Below, piece by piece: positions 1 to 8,137 of a DNA stretch of 34,915 nucleotides; position 1 is the first letter of the stretch; the number at the start of each line of letters is the position of its first letter. The notes below the pieces were generated by a model that saw only the letters and a program-made list of their open reading frames with translations, was not told where the DNA came from and made no database searches. Location of the stretch: NCBI GenBank assembly GCA_000531095.1, contig HG799464.1:595481-630395 (forward strand), given 5' to 3'. This DNA comes from Gemmata massiliana (GTDB lineage Bacteria; Planctomycetota; Planctomycetia; Gemmatales; Gemmataceae). The translations under genes were made by a program, and so were the position numbers.

Positions 1-1
1 C

Positions 2-1297
2 GAGCGACGAAGTCCTGTTGCGCCCGATACTTCCGTACTGTTCAACGCGGCCCGCACGTGGTCGATCACGTTTCGACATGATCCCGAGTTTCTGACCGAT
101 GCGTTTCTGATCGCTGTACTGAACGCGCACCCGGTCTTCCGTGCGGAAGTCACAACTGCCGGCTTCGGCCCGGATCGACTTGAACGAATTCTGACCAAAA
201 CCGCACCCGACGCCCAGGAACCGGACGTACAACTGGCCGTCTTCGAGGTACCCGGTGCAACGGCCGAAATGGACGCGGGCCGCGTGCTGGACGCGAGCTT
301 CAATCGCGCACGCGAAGCGGCCCGCGTGCTGGAGGACTACTGCCGGTTCGTGCTCGATGATCGCTTCCTGACACAGCAGGTGAAGCAACTGCGCCACGGC
401 CTTGCGTCTGCGTCACAGAAACTTCCGCAACGAACACTGCTCGCCGCACGCGAAACGTTGCGCGACGTAGGCACTACCGCGACCGCAGGGAACGAGTACG
501 AGCGTACTTCGCCCGCCCACGTCGCAATCGTGAACCTGAAGCGGCTCCAGGAATCGCTCCGAAGCCTCGAAGAGTTCGGGAAAGTGTTCGGCCCCGAACT
601 CGGGCGCGAACTCGAAGCGATACGTTACCGCAGCTACACGCTTGAACGAGCGATTTCGCTCGGCGCTGTGAGCCGGGAGCGCCTCGCGGCTGCGAACCTG
701 TACGTGCTTCTCACACGATCACAGTGCGTCTCGGCCCTCGACTGGACGATCCGCGAGGCCGCACGCGGCGGGGCGAACGTGTTCCAGCTCCGTGAAAAAA
801 CGCTGTCGGACCGCGAGTTGATCGAGTGTGCCCGGAACGTTCGCCAGTGGACGCGCGAAACCGGCACGCTCTTCATCGTGAACGACCGGCCCGACATCGC
901 GAAGTTGTGCGAGGCGGACGGCGTTCACTTGGGGCAAGACGACCTGTGCGTGAAGGACGCGCGCCGGATCGTCGGCCCGGACGCCCTCATCGGCGTGAGT
1001 ACGCACTCGATCGAACAACTCCGTCAAGCGGTTCTGGACGGCGCGGACTACATCGGCATCGGGCCGACGTTCCCATCGCGCACCAAAACGTTCGATCACT
1101 TCCCGGGTTTAGAATTTGTTCGCGCAGCGAGCGCGGAGTCTTCAATACCAGCGTTTGCACTGGGTGGGATCAGTTCCACGAACATCGCCGAGGTGGTCGC
1201 GGTGGGGGCGAAACGAATCGCCGTCAGTTCGGCGATCTCGACCGCGGACGAACCGGAACAAGCGGCCCGACTGTTGAAGGCCGCACTTCCGGACTAA
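2..1297 (+). CDS. thiE: Thiamine phosphate synthase fused to ThiD2 domain; N-terminus outside window
   Basis: Joins hydroxymethylpyrimidine-phosphate to thiazole-phosphate to make thiamin phosphate in the cytoplasm. The frame is open from base 2 through 1297, so the protein starts before the window; an internal ATG at 269 would give a 342-residue form but has no clear ribosome binding site. Counted from that ATG, residues 4-125 match the ThiD2 module that precedes ThiE in many bacteria (RVLDASFNRAREAARVLEDY). The ThiE TIM barrel follows, with QLREK, NDRPD, DGVHLGQDD, GVSTHS, DYIGIGPTFPS and ALGGI, which cover the usual phosphate and pyrimidine binding loops. The 90 residues before the ATG resemble a Clp N-terminal type helical repeat (FLTDAFLIAVLNAHP); that match is weak and from memory. 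ThiE identity is secure; the upstream domain is tentative. Confidence 0.9.
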   Translation, partial: ERRSPVAPDTSVLFNAARTWSITFRHDPEFLTDAFLIAVLNAHPVFRAEVTTAGFGPDRLERILTKTAPDAQEPDVQLAVFEVPGATAEMDAGRVLDASFNRAREAARVLEDYCRFVLDDRFLTQQVKQLRHGLASASQKLPQRTLLAARETLRDVGTTATAGNEYERTSPAHVAIVNLKRLQESLRSLEEFGKVFGPELGRELEAIRYRSYTLERAISLGAVSRERLAAANLYVLLTRSQCVSALDWTIREAARGGANVFQLREKTLSDRELIECARNVRQWTRETGTLFIVNDRPDIAKLCEADGVHLGQDDLCVKDARRIVGPDALIGVSTHSIEQLRQAVLDGADYIGIGPTFPSRTKTFDHFPGLEFVRAASAESSIPAFALGGISSTNIAEVVAVGAKRIAVSSAISTADEPEQAARLLKAALPD

Positions 1298-1307
1298 CTC
1301 ACGACCG

Positions 1308-1329
1308 GGCCGCGGGTTGTAACGCGGCC
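1308..1329 (+). terminator. Weak hairpin after thiE
   Basis: GGCCGCG at 1308-1314 pairs with CGCGGCC at 1323-1329, about 10 nt after the thiE stop codon. There is no U-tract, so termination here is only a possibility. Confidence 0.3.
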
Positions 1330-1552
1330 GATGGAGAAAAAGCCGGAGGATCACCAAGCCGGACTGCAACATTCCCCCTCAGCAAGACGAAAAGATGCGG
1401 CGAGATAGCACCTTTGGGTATAAACTCGCTGAGTTGGTAAAATGGGCGAATTGCATCCGACTGTACCACCGAGTGTAATTCCGGGGGCGGCCCGGATCAT
1501 CACACCCGGGTCAGAGCGGGATCGGGTCACCGACCGGGTACGGGGTCACGGA

Positions 1553-2008
1553 ATGGACGGCATCCGAGAGTTGCTGGAAGCGGCGCGTGCGGCCGGCCTT
1601 ACGACGGGCCGGTTTCGTGGGCTGCTTCACATCGCCATCGGGCGCACGATCAGCAAGCCGGACGGGACGAAAGTCTCAGCCGGCGTCACCTGGCGCGCCC
1701 TCGCCGCGCTCCTCAAAGCGCTCCGCTACGACCCCGAACTCGGGCGCGAAGCGGGAGCCGATCCGGATACGCTCTCCCCACGCGACCGCGAGCGCTACTG
1801 GTACTCGGTGATCGCCCTAGCCCACGTCGACAGTCCCGAGGCCCGCTCAGAGGCCGAAAAACTCATCGCCCCGCTCAAGGACGCGGGTTTCGTGGTCGCC
1901 CCATCTGCGACCGCTCCCCCGGCGAAGAGTAAGCTGGTCACAAAAGAAAAGCCCGACAACAAGAGCGAGAAACCCGAAGACAAGTCGCCCAAGAAAAAGA
2001 AGAAGTGA
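1553..2008 (+). CDS. Small hypothetical protein with Lys-rich tail
   Basis: Not recognised as a named family. The 151-residue reading begins MDGIRELLEAARAAGL, followed by a compact helical region (residues about 1-105, including FRGLLHIAIGRTIS and SPRDRERYWYSVIALAHVDS). It ends in a disordered tail rich in Lys, Glu and Asp that finishes in six consecutive lysines after Ser-Pro. The basic tail may bind nucleic acid, but this is a guess. An upstream in-frame ATG at 1442 adds 37 residues of low-complexity character that look non-coding, so 1553 is preferred. The gene is followed at once by a strong hairpin and a convergent gene, so it is probably a short transcription unit of its own. Confidence 0.6.
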   Translation: MDGIRELLEAARAAGLTTGRFRGLLHIAIGRTISKPDGTKVSAGVTWRALAALLKALRYDPELGREAGADPDTLSPRDRERYWYSVIALAHVDSPEARSEAEKLIAPLKDAGFVVAPSATAPPAKSKLVTKEKPDNKSEKPEDKSPKKKKK

Positions 2009-2014
2009 TCGCGC

Positions 2015-2049
2015 GGATGCCCGTAGCCAACTCCGGGCTACGGGCATCC
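2015..2049. terminator. Perfect 14-bp hairpin between convergent genes
   Basis: GGATGCCCGTAGCC at 2015-2028 is exactly reverse-complementary to 2036-2049, with a 7-nt loop. It begins 7 nt after the stop of the plus-strand gene and contains the stop codon (2038-2040) of the minus-strand gene. It is well placed as a bidirectional terminator, though no long U-tract follows on either strand. Confidence 0.6.
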
Positions 2050-2781
2050 GGGCTTCGAGGTGGATACTCGCGAGTACCACTTCCACTCGTACCCGTCCGG
2101 CAGTACAGCGTCCGCGGCACATTCGAGGTGAACGATGCGCCGGTGCAAGCCGGCGTCGATCTTACTGTGCCCGCTCGCATGTGTGACGAGCGGGCGCATC
2201 AGCAACACGTCCCCCGCACGACATTCGAGCGTCACCGGATCGCGTGGCTCGTCGTTGGTTTGGCTGTAGAAGCGGTGCGAACCGGGAATCACCCGGAGCG
2301 GCCCGTTATCGGGCGTCATATCGTCGAGGTGGATACGAACCGTAACCATCTGGTCGAGCACAACTTGCGGCGCGATCACGTGTGGCACACCGGCTTTGGT
2401 CGTCGGCTTGGTAAATAGCGTCGTAGGGCCGTTCGCGCGCACCGCAATGCTGTAGTCCTTGTGCCACGGTAGCGCCCACGAATGACCGGGCGGCTTGTCG
2501 AAGTACAGCACCCGCACCACACCCGCGTTCGCACCGAGTACATCGAGTAACGCGCCGAGCAGCGGTTCGACGCGAAGCAGGTCCACTACGCCCGGCCACA
2601 AATCGAGCAGGTTGCGGGCACCGTAAGCCGGTCCGGATTCGCCCGTCAGAACGGCCTCATCGGTCGCGTGCCGGTGAGTGATCGTCTCCCATTCCGCGAG
2701 CGCAGCAGCGACAGTTTTGGAGGCGAATACACCGCGAAGAAACGTGAAGCCGTCGCCTTCGAGTTGCTCGCGCCACGTCAC
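2038..2781 (-). CDS. Phytanoyl-CoA dioxygenase (PhyH) family protein
   Basis: A predicted Fe(II)/2-oxoglutarate oxygenase of 247 residues; the substrate cannot be told from sequence. The facial triad is visible: H107 and D109 in LPWHKDYS, and a distal histidine H201 in LVTHASGHSK. Arginines follow in GLHRRIVHLE, where the family binds 2-oxoglutarate. PGSHR and AGDVLLMRPLVTH are also typical PhyH signatures. The GTG start at 2781 is chosen because it overlaps the upstream permease stop by 4 nt (GTGA); the frame stays open much further but there it lies inside the permease gene. The overlap implies translational coupling, and it suggests that the enzyme acts on something the permease imports. 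It ends inside a terminator-like hairpin. Confidence 0.8.
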   Translation of the reverse strand: MTWREQLEGDGFTFLRGVFASKTVAAALAEWETITHRHATDEAVLTGESGPAYGARNLLDLWPGVVDLLRVEPLLGALLDVLGANAGVVRVLYFDKPPGHSWALPWHKDYSIAVRANGPTTLFTKPTTKAGVPHVIAPQVVLDQMVTVRIHLDDMTPDNGPLRVIPGSHRFYSQTNDEPRDPVTLECRAGDVLLMRPLVTHASGHSKIDAGLHRRIVHLECAADAVLPDGYEWKWYSRVSTSKPGCP

Positions 2782-4280
2782 TGTTTCGGACCCCGGAAAA
2801 ACAACCCGTAGACCACGGCCCCGCTCGCAATAAAGCCCATACCGACCAGCGCTTCCGTCCGCGATTCCGGGTTCACAAAGAAGTTGAGGAGCACCAACCC
2901 CATAATCGCGACGTACAGCGCTGGAACGAGCGGGTAACCCCAACAGCGATACGGTCGATTTTCGGCCGTGACCGGGATGCGTCGGCGGAACGTGAAGATC
3001 GTCGCCACCGCTAGTGTCTCGAACGTGACCGAGCCGAAAATCACGAAGTCCGTCATGATGTCGAACGGCGATTTCCCGGGCGGGACGTTGAGGTCCAGTT
3101 CGGCGAATCCGAGTGGCAACACAGGAACGCGATACTGCGTCAGCGCGCCCACACAAAGCACGAGTAGCGCGGACCAGCTCGCCACAACAATCGTCGCGAG
3201 TGCGGGTGTGCGGTAACGCGGGTGGATCGCAGCGAGTTTCGCGGGCGCGAGCCGGTCTTCGCCCATCGCGTAAAGCAGACGCGGACCGACGAGCAGGTTC
3301 CCGTTGAGCGCGCCGAGGACGGACGTCATCACGATCGCGGACGCGAGTAGCACCCCGAACGGTCCAAGCAGGACCGCGCAGAATTCGGTAGCGAGTGGCG
3401 TTTTCGAGAGTTCGCCCGCTGCGTTCTTCGCGATGATTTCGTCACGCGACAGTACGAGTTGGTACGAGAAATTTGCCCCGCAATAGAGCGCGATCAGGAT
3501 GAACACGCCGGCCATCAGTGCGATCGGGATGTTGCGGTGCGGTTCTTTCACTTCCCCGGCAACCGGGGCGATGTTCATCCAGCCGTTGTACGCCCACAGC
3601 ACCCCGACCAGCGCGACCCCGAACCCGCTCCAGTTGATGCCGAACGGGTCCGACGGCCACGTGGGGCTGAGGTGCGCGACTTTGGGCGGGTGCGTTGGCT
3701 CGGAGACCATCGCGTACACAGCGAACGGCAACACGATGATGAATAGCAGCGAAGTCACTTTGAGCACGGTAATCGCAAACTGAACGCGCCCACCGAGCAG
3801 CGTCCCGCGTGCGTTTACGACCGCGAGTCCCATGATAACGGACGCGGTCAGAAGCTGACGCAACCAGAACGACAGCACTTCGACCGTCTGCCCCGGGTAA
3901 AGCGTCTGGCGCAGCACGTCATGAAACGACTCGGTGAACATGGTGGCGAGCGCCGCGGCCGATGCCGCGCGGATGATCCAGAACTCGACCCACCCCCACA
4001 GGAACCCGGCCATCCGGCCGTACCCCTCGCGCAAGAACACGTAGTTCCCACCAGCCTTCGGGAACAGAACCGCGATCTCCGCGAGTGCGAGCGCACCGAG
4101 TAAGGCGAGCAGCCCACCGAGCACCCAAACCCCCATCGCGAGTCCGAACTCGGGTACGTTGTCCGCGACCTTACGGCCCTTCACGAACACGCCGGACCCG
4201 ATGACCGTGCCGACGATGATCGCGGTCGCGATCCACGGGCCGATCACGCGCGGCAGAGACTGCGGTTGTGTGTGCTGCAT
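2778..4280 (-). CDS. APC superfamily amino acid permease
   Basis: A 500-residue inner-membrane transporter with about 12 hydrophobic segments from residue 12 to the C-terminus. Helix 1 carries the APC substrate-binding signature GTVIGSGVFV (residues about 24-33). It is followed by FPKAGGNYVFLREGYG and GFLWGWVEFWIIR, typical of the LAT-like or bacterial amino acid/polyamine branch. A mid-protein AYNGWMNIAPVAGEVKEPHRN segment matches the helix 6 region of that branch. Substrate unknown; a neutral or modified amino acid is likely. Its last codons overlap the PhyH-family gene, giving a two-gene unit. Confidence 0.85.
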   Translation of the reverse strand: MQHTQPQSLPRVIGPWIATAIIVGTVIGSGVFVKGRKVADNVPEFGLAMGVWVLGGLLALLGALALAEIAVLFPKAGGNYVFLREGYGRMAGFLWGWVEFWIIRAASAAALATMFTESFHDVLRQTLYPGQTVEVLSFWLRQLLTASVIMGLAVVNARGTLLGGRVQFAITVLKVTSLLFIIVLPFAVYAMVSEPTHPPKVAHLSPTWPSDPFGINWSGFGVALVGVLWAYNGWMNIAPVAGEVKEPHRNIPIALMAGVFILIALYCGANFSYQLVLSRDEIIAKNAAGELSKTPLATEFCAVLLGPFGVLLASAIVMTSVLGALNGNLLVGPRLLYAMGEDRLAPAKLAAIHPRYRTPALATIVVASWSALLVLCVGALTQYRVPVLPLGFAELDLNVPPGKSPFDIMTDFVIFGSVTFETLAVATIFTFRRRIPVTAENRPYRCWGYPLVPALYVAIMGLVLLNFFVNPESRTEALVGMGFIASGAVVYGLFFRGPKQ

Positions 4281-4365
4281 GGCGGACGATGATAAGCGAA
4301 GGGACAGACCGCGTCACGAGTTCGGTTCGCGGTTTAGCCATATTGTCGCGATAACATCCAACGCT

Positions 4366-5220
4366 TCAGTCGAAAATGACCGTTTTGCAGTCGTAGATCA
4401 GGATGCGGTGATCGATGTGCCACCGCACCGCACGCGACAGGACCATCTTCTCCAGGTCGCGGCCCTTCTCCAGCAGGTCTTCGAGGCCGTCGCGGTGCGA
4501 AATGCGGACCACGTCCTGTTCAATAATCGGCCCTTCGTCCAGGTCTTCCGTCGCGTAGTGACTCGTCGCGCCGATCAGTTTGACCCCGCGCTCGAACGCG
4601 CGGTGGTACGGCTTCGCACCCACGAACGCGGGCAGGAACGAGTGGTGGACGTTGATCACCCGGTGCGGGTACTTCGAGACAAAGTTCTTCGACAGTACCT
4701 GCATGTACCGCGCCATCACCACAAGGTCGATCTTCTCCGCCGCGAGCAGGTCCAGTTGCTGCTTTTCGGCCTCGTCTTTCGCGCCGGGTGGTACGGGGAT
4801 CAGGTGAAAAGGCACGCCATAAAAGTCGCTCCATTTCTTCGCGTCCGGGTGGTTCGCGACGATGAGCGGGATGTCGCAGGGCAGTTCGCCCGTCTTGTGA
4901 CGGTACAGCAGGTCCATCAAGCAGTGGTCGTACTTCGAGACGAACAGCGCGACCCGCAACGGCTGGCGCGAGTCTTCCAGGCGCCAGCGCATCTCGAACC
5001 GGTCGGCGAGTGGCGAGAAACGCCGGGAGAACTCCGCGAGGTCGAGCGCGAACCCCGCGAGATCCCATTCCACTCGCATCAGGAACAGTTTCCCCTGCGC
5101 GTCCTGGTGCTGGTCCGCGTGAAGAATGTTCGCGTCGAACTTGTAAAGGAACTCCGCGACCGCGGCGACGATCCCCTTGCGGTCGGGGCAGGTAATCAAC
5201 AGAACGGCGGTGTTCTTCAT
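4366..5220 (-). CDS. purU: Formyltetrahydrofolate deformylase
   Basis: Hydrolyses 10-formyl-THF to THF and formate, balancing one-carbon pools and feeding formate to purine synthesis. The 284-residue length is normal for PurU. An N-terminal ACT domain (residues about 1-80, beginning MKNTAVLLITCPDRKGIVAA) precedes a formyltransferase-type catalytic domain. The latter has the active-site series with Asn in VANHP, His in NVHHSFLPAF and Asp in DEGPIIEQDV, plus AKPYHRAFERGVKLIGATSHY. The ATG at 5220 is chosen by alignment with the ACT start; the frame continues upstream only in the shadow of the helicase gene. Adjacent genes are on the same strand but more than 80 nt away, so co-transcription is uncertain. 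Confidence 0.93.
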   Translation of the reverse strand: MKNTAVLLITCPDRKGIVAAVAEFLYKFDANILHADQHQDAQGKLFLMRVEWDLAGFALDLAEFSRRFSPLADRFEMRWRLEDSRQPLRVALFVSKYDHCLMDLLYRHKTGELPCDIPLIVANHPDAKKWSDFYGVPFHLIPVPPGAKDEAEKQQLDLLAAEKIDLVVMARYMQVLSKNFVSKYPHRVINVHHSFLPAFVGAKPYHRAFERGVKLIGATSHYATEDLDEGPIIEQDVVRISHRDGLEDLLEKGRDLEKMVLSRAVRWHIDHRILIYDCKTVIFD

Positions 5221-5339
5221 GGGAATCGCGAACGGCGTTCGGGTTTGTGAACTCGCAATCAATTTCAGCCAGCAGTCTATCAAAGTGGGCCGGCGCGAGC
5301 GTACCGGATTCCCTGCCGATTGAACGCGCCGGCGCCCGT

Positions 5340-7769
5340 TTAATCGGCGAGTCCCGCACTGAAGTCCTCTTCCTCCTCCACGGTCATACCGGTCGGTGGG
5401 GCCGGTTCGGGGGTCTTCGCGGTCACGACCTTCGCGTGCTCCTCGCCCTCTACCACGTCGGCGCCGTGGGCGCGCTTGATGGCCTCTTCCGTGCTCGTCG
5501 GGTCCACCGTGCGACAAATCTCCGTGAGCTTGTCGGCGATCTCGGCCAGTTCCTTCTTCCAGTCCTCCGGTGTGAGTCCCGGTGGGGTGAGCTGCTCGAA
5601 CTCCTGTGTCAACAGAATGAGTCGCAGCAGGTGCCGGAAGATCAACCCTTCCTGCTTCGTGAGATCCTTGGTGGTGACGTAGGTGTTGAAGTTGCCGTAA
5701 TTCATCACCTCGTTCGCGGCCCACACGCCCTGCGTCATGAAGTCGCCCACTTCGGGGTACTTCGCGTCAAAGAGCATCCGCGCCTTGTCCGCCAGTACCG
5801 GCGGGCGCTCGTCCCACGGCACCCACTCCTCTTCCTCTTCTTCCTCGCCCTCTTCTTTTGGCGGCTTCGCGACGATCAGCCCCTTCGCGATCAACTCCGG
5901 GTCGAGTTTCTCGGTTTGTAGCGGCCCAGGGGATAGATCGAATGGCACGCGGACGAACTTCAGCAGCGGGCGCGGGAGTTCGAGGACGCTTTCGAGCAGT
6001 TGCAGGCGCTCTTCGCGGTTCGCAACTCCGAGCAGATCAATCAAAAATGCCCCGTACAACGGGTGACACGCACGGAACACGAGCAGTTTGTCGAGTTCGG
6101 GCGTGGGCGTCGCGGTGAGCGGCGTATACGGTGGGACTTCGGGACGCGGCGAGGGGGCGGCTCCTTTATTAGTGACTGTGAGATCGAGCACCGCCTTCTT
6201 CTCCTTCCCTTCAGGAGCGGGAGGCGGGAGGACAGGTTCCTCCTTTGCCGGCGGTTCCGGGTCGAGCTTCACGAACCCGTTCTCGTGGAGTGTGGTCAGC
6301 ATCCGCGTGAGCTGCTTCATTCCCGCTTCGATGCGCGGTTGATCGAGCAACCGCTTGCGAACGACGCTGCGGATCTTCTCGACGTCCGGCGACACCTTCA
6401 GCAGGTACGCGAGTAGCCGCCACGGGAGCGGCCCCTTGCTGTAGAGGCGGCCCGCCGGGGCGCTCTTCAGGCGCTCGAAGTCGGCCTCGGTCCAGTATTT
6501 CTTCTGCGAGTTCCGCGTCGGCTTCTTTTTGAGCAGCGCCTTCTTCGCTTTGAGCAGGCCCGGGTCCTTCGTGTTCTCGGGGATCTGGTCGTACTGCTGC
6601 TTCCACCGGAGGATGCGCACGTCGTCCTCTTCCGGGTACGCGAAGACGTACCCTTCGGTGTCGTATTGCGGACGCCCGGCGCGGCCGAAGATCTGGTGCG
6701 CGGTGCTCGGGTCGATGAGCTTCTCTTTGCCGAACGGCCCCTTCACGAGCGACGTGAGCACCACCGAACGCGCGGGAAGATTAATACCCGCCGCGAGCGT
6801 TTCTGTGCAGAGTGCGACACTGAGCAATTTCTTCTCGAAGAGTTCCTCTACCACGCGGCGGTACTTCGGCAGCAACCCGGCGTGGTGAACCCCGACGCCA
6901 CGCCGGAGCATCTGTTTGAGCTTCGGCCCGACGCCGTTGGGCCAGTCGAGCTTATCGCACTCCTTGTTGAGCGCGGCCTTCTGCGCCGCGTTCATCAGGT
7001 CCAACCCCTTCAACTGCTCGGCCACGTTCCAGCACTCGTCGCGGTTGAACGCGAACACCAGCGCGGGGGTTTTGCGCGTCGCGTCGTCGCCCTTCGCGAT
7101 GTCCACGAGCAGTTCGTTGAGGAACTGGTCCGGCACCCAGCGGTACGTCAGCGGGATCTTCCGCTCGCGCCCCTCGACCAGTTCGAGTTGCCGCCCGTGG
7201 CACCGGTCGAGCCAGTTCGTGAACTCGACCGCGTTGCCGACGGTGGCGGAGAGCAGCAGCAGCCGAATGTGCTTCGGGAGCATGTTGAGCGACAGTTCCC
7301 ACACGATCCCACGTTCGGGGTCTGCGAAACTGTGGAACTCGTCCATCACCACCGCGGACGTGTGCTGAAAATCGAAACCTTCTGCGTGCAGCAACCGGTT
7401 CAGCAGGATCTCGGCCACAACGATGAGCACGCGCGCGTTCGGGTTCACGCGGCGGTTCCCCGTCACCAGCCCCACGTCCTCGGCCTTGAACCCCCACCGA
7501 ACCGCCGCGGCCTGCACCTCGGTGAACTTTTGCTCGGTGAGCGCGATGAGCGGCGTGGTGTAGTACGCGACCGTGTTCGTGTGGAGCGCCTCGAACAGCG
7601 CCGCGTGTGCGATGAGCGTTTTACCGGTCCCGGTCGGCGCGCAGACCATCACCCCCTGCTCCGCGGTGAACCACGCGAGCAGCGCCTCCTCCTGTACCGG
7701 GTATGGTGGATAGGGGAGTTGGTCGATGTACTTTGTCGCGAGATCGGACCGATTGTCGGACGCGCTCAT
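5340..7769 (-). CDS. Ski2-like superfamily 2 DExH helicase
   Basis: An 809-residue ATP-dependent helicase. Visible motifs: Q-like YPPYPVQEEALLAW, Walker A PTGTGKT (45-51), TTPLIALTEQK (Ia), VMDEFHSFAD (motif II, DEFH 143-146) and LLLSATVGN (III). Domain 2 has GVGVHHAGLLPKYRRVVEELF, LCTETLAAGINLPA and HQIFGRAGRPQYDTEG (VI). This is the Ski2/Mtr4/archaeal Hel308-like pattern. The C-terminal half (about 420-809) is a family-specific extension that includes an acidic run of glutamates before WVPWDERPP. Its role in RNA turnover or DNA repair cannot be decided from sequence. The gene is divergent from the kinase at 8138. Confidence 0.88.
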   Translation of the reverse strand: MSASDNRSDLATKYIDQLPYPPYPVQEEALLAWFTAEQGVMVCAPTGTGKTLIAHAALFEALHTNTVAYYTTPLIALTEQKFTEVQAAAVRWGFKAEDVGLVTGNRRVNPNARVLIVVAEILLNRLLHAEGFDFQHTSAVVMDEFHSFADPERGIVWELSLNMLPKHIRLLLLSATVGNAVEFTNWLDRCHGRQLELVEGRERKIPLTYRWVPDQFLNELLVDIAKGDDATRKTPALVFAFNRDECWNVAEQLKGLDLMNAAQKAALNKECDKLDWPNGVGPKLKQMLRRGVGVHHAGLLPKYRRVVEELFEKKLLSVALCTETLAAGINLPARSVVLTSLVKGPFGKEKLIDPSTAHQIFGRAGRPQYDTEGYVFAYPEEDDVRILRWKQQYDQIPENTKDPGLLKAKKALLKKKPTRNSQKKYWTEADFERLKSAPAGRLYSKGPLPWRLLAYLLKVSPDVEKIRSVVRKRLLDQPRIEAGMKQLTRMLTTLHENGFVKLDPEPPAKEEPVLPPPAPEGKEKKAVLDLTVTNKGAAPSPRPEVPPYTPLTATPTPELDKLLVFRACHPLYGAFLIDLLGVANREERLQLLESVLELPRPLLKFVRVPFDLSPGPLQTEKLDPELIAKGLIVAKPPKEEGEEEEEEEWVPWDERPPVLADKARMLFDAKYPEVGDFMTQGVWAANEVMNYGNFNTYVTTKDLTKQEGLIFRHLLRLILLTQEFEQLTPPGLTPEDWKKELAEIADKLTEICRTVDPTSTEEAIKRAHGADVVEGEEHAKVVTAKTPEPAPPTGMTVEEEEDFSAGLAD

Positions 7770-8137
7770 TCGCCGGGCCTCTGGGGGGAGCCGTTAATTT
7801 AGCAGAATGACGGGTCCGAACGAACGGGGGGCACGAACGGGGTATTTTGATACAACAAATCACAATTCACAGCGGCTATCGGCTCGCCCCCGCCCGAGAG
7901 CCCGATTTTATTGGTGAGACGACCGGACTATTTTGACGATTCCATCACAATCCTTATTCTCTCGATGATGTCTTCATTTCCTGCCTGAGTTCCCATCGAC
8001 TAACTGTCAGAAAACCTGTCTGCACCTGTTGCCAGTGTCGGTTTATTCCGGTCTTTCGCACCTTTTCACGAGAAGTAGTTCTACAGACATGCTGTCTCTC
8101 ACGAAGAGCCACCGAATATTCCGACACCGAGGCCGCC
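7770..8137. promoter_or_regulatory. Divergent intergenic region, helicase/kinase
   Basis: This 368-nt gap separates the divergently transcribed helicase and kinase genes, so it must hold both promoters. It is more AT-rich than its surroundings around 7840-8000. No open frame with coding character, long inverted repeat or recognisable sigma-70 box was found. Confidence 0.4.

Noticed and set aside
5840..5855. Glutamate-codon run in the Ski2-like helicase as a microsatellite
   Set aside because: A short acidic run in a plausible linker; codons are mixed GAA/GAG, so it is not a simple repeat.
6666..7802. 378-codon plus-strand frame opposite the Ski2-like helicase
   Set aside because: Shadow of the helicase gene; no recognisable protein features.
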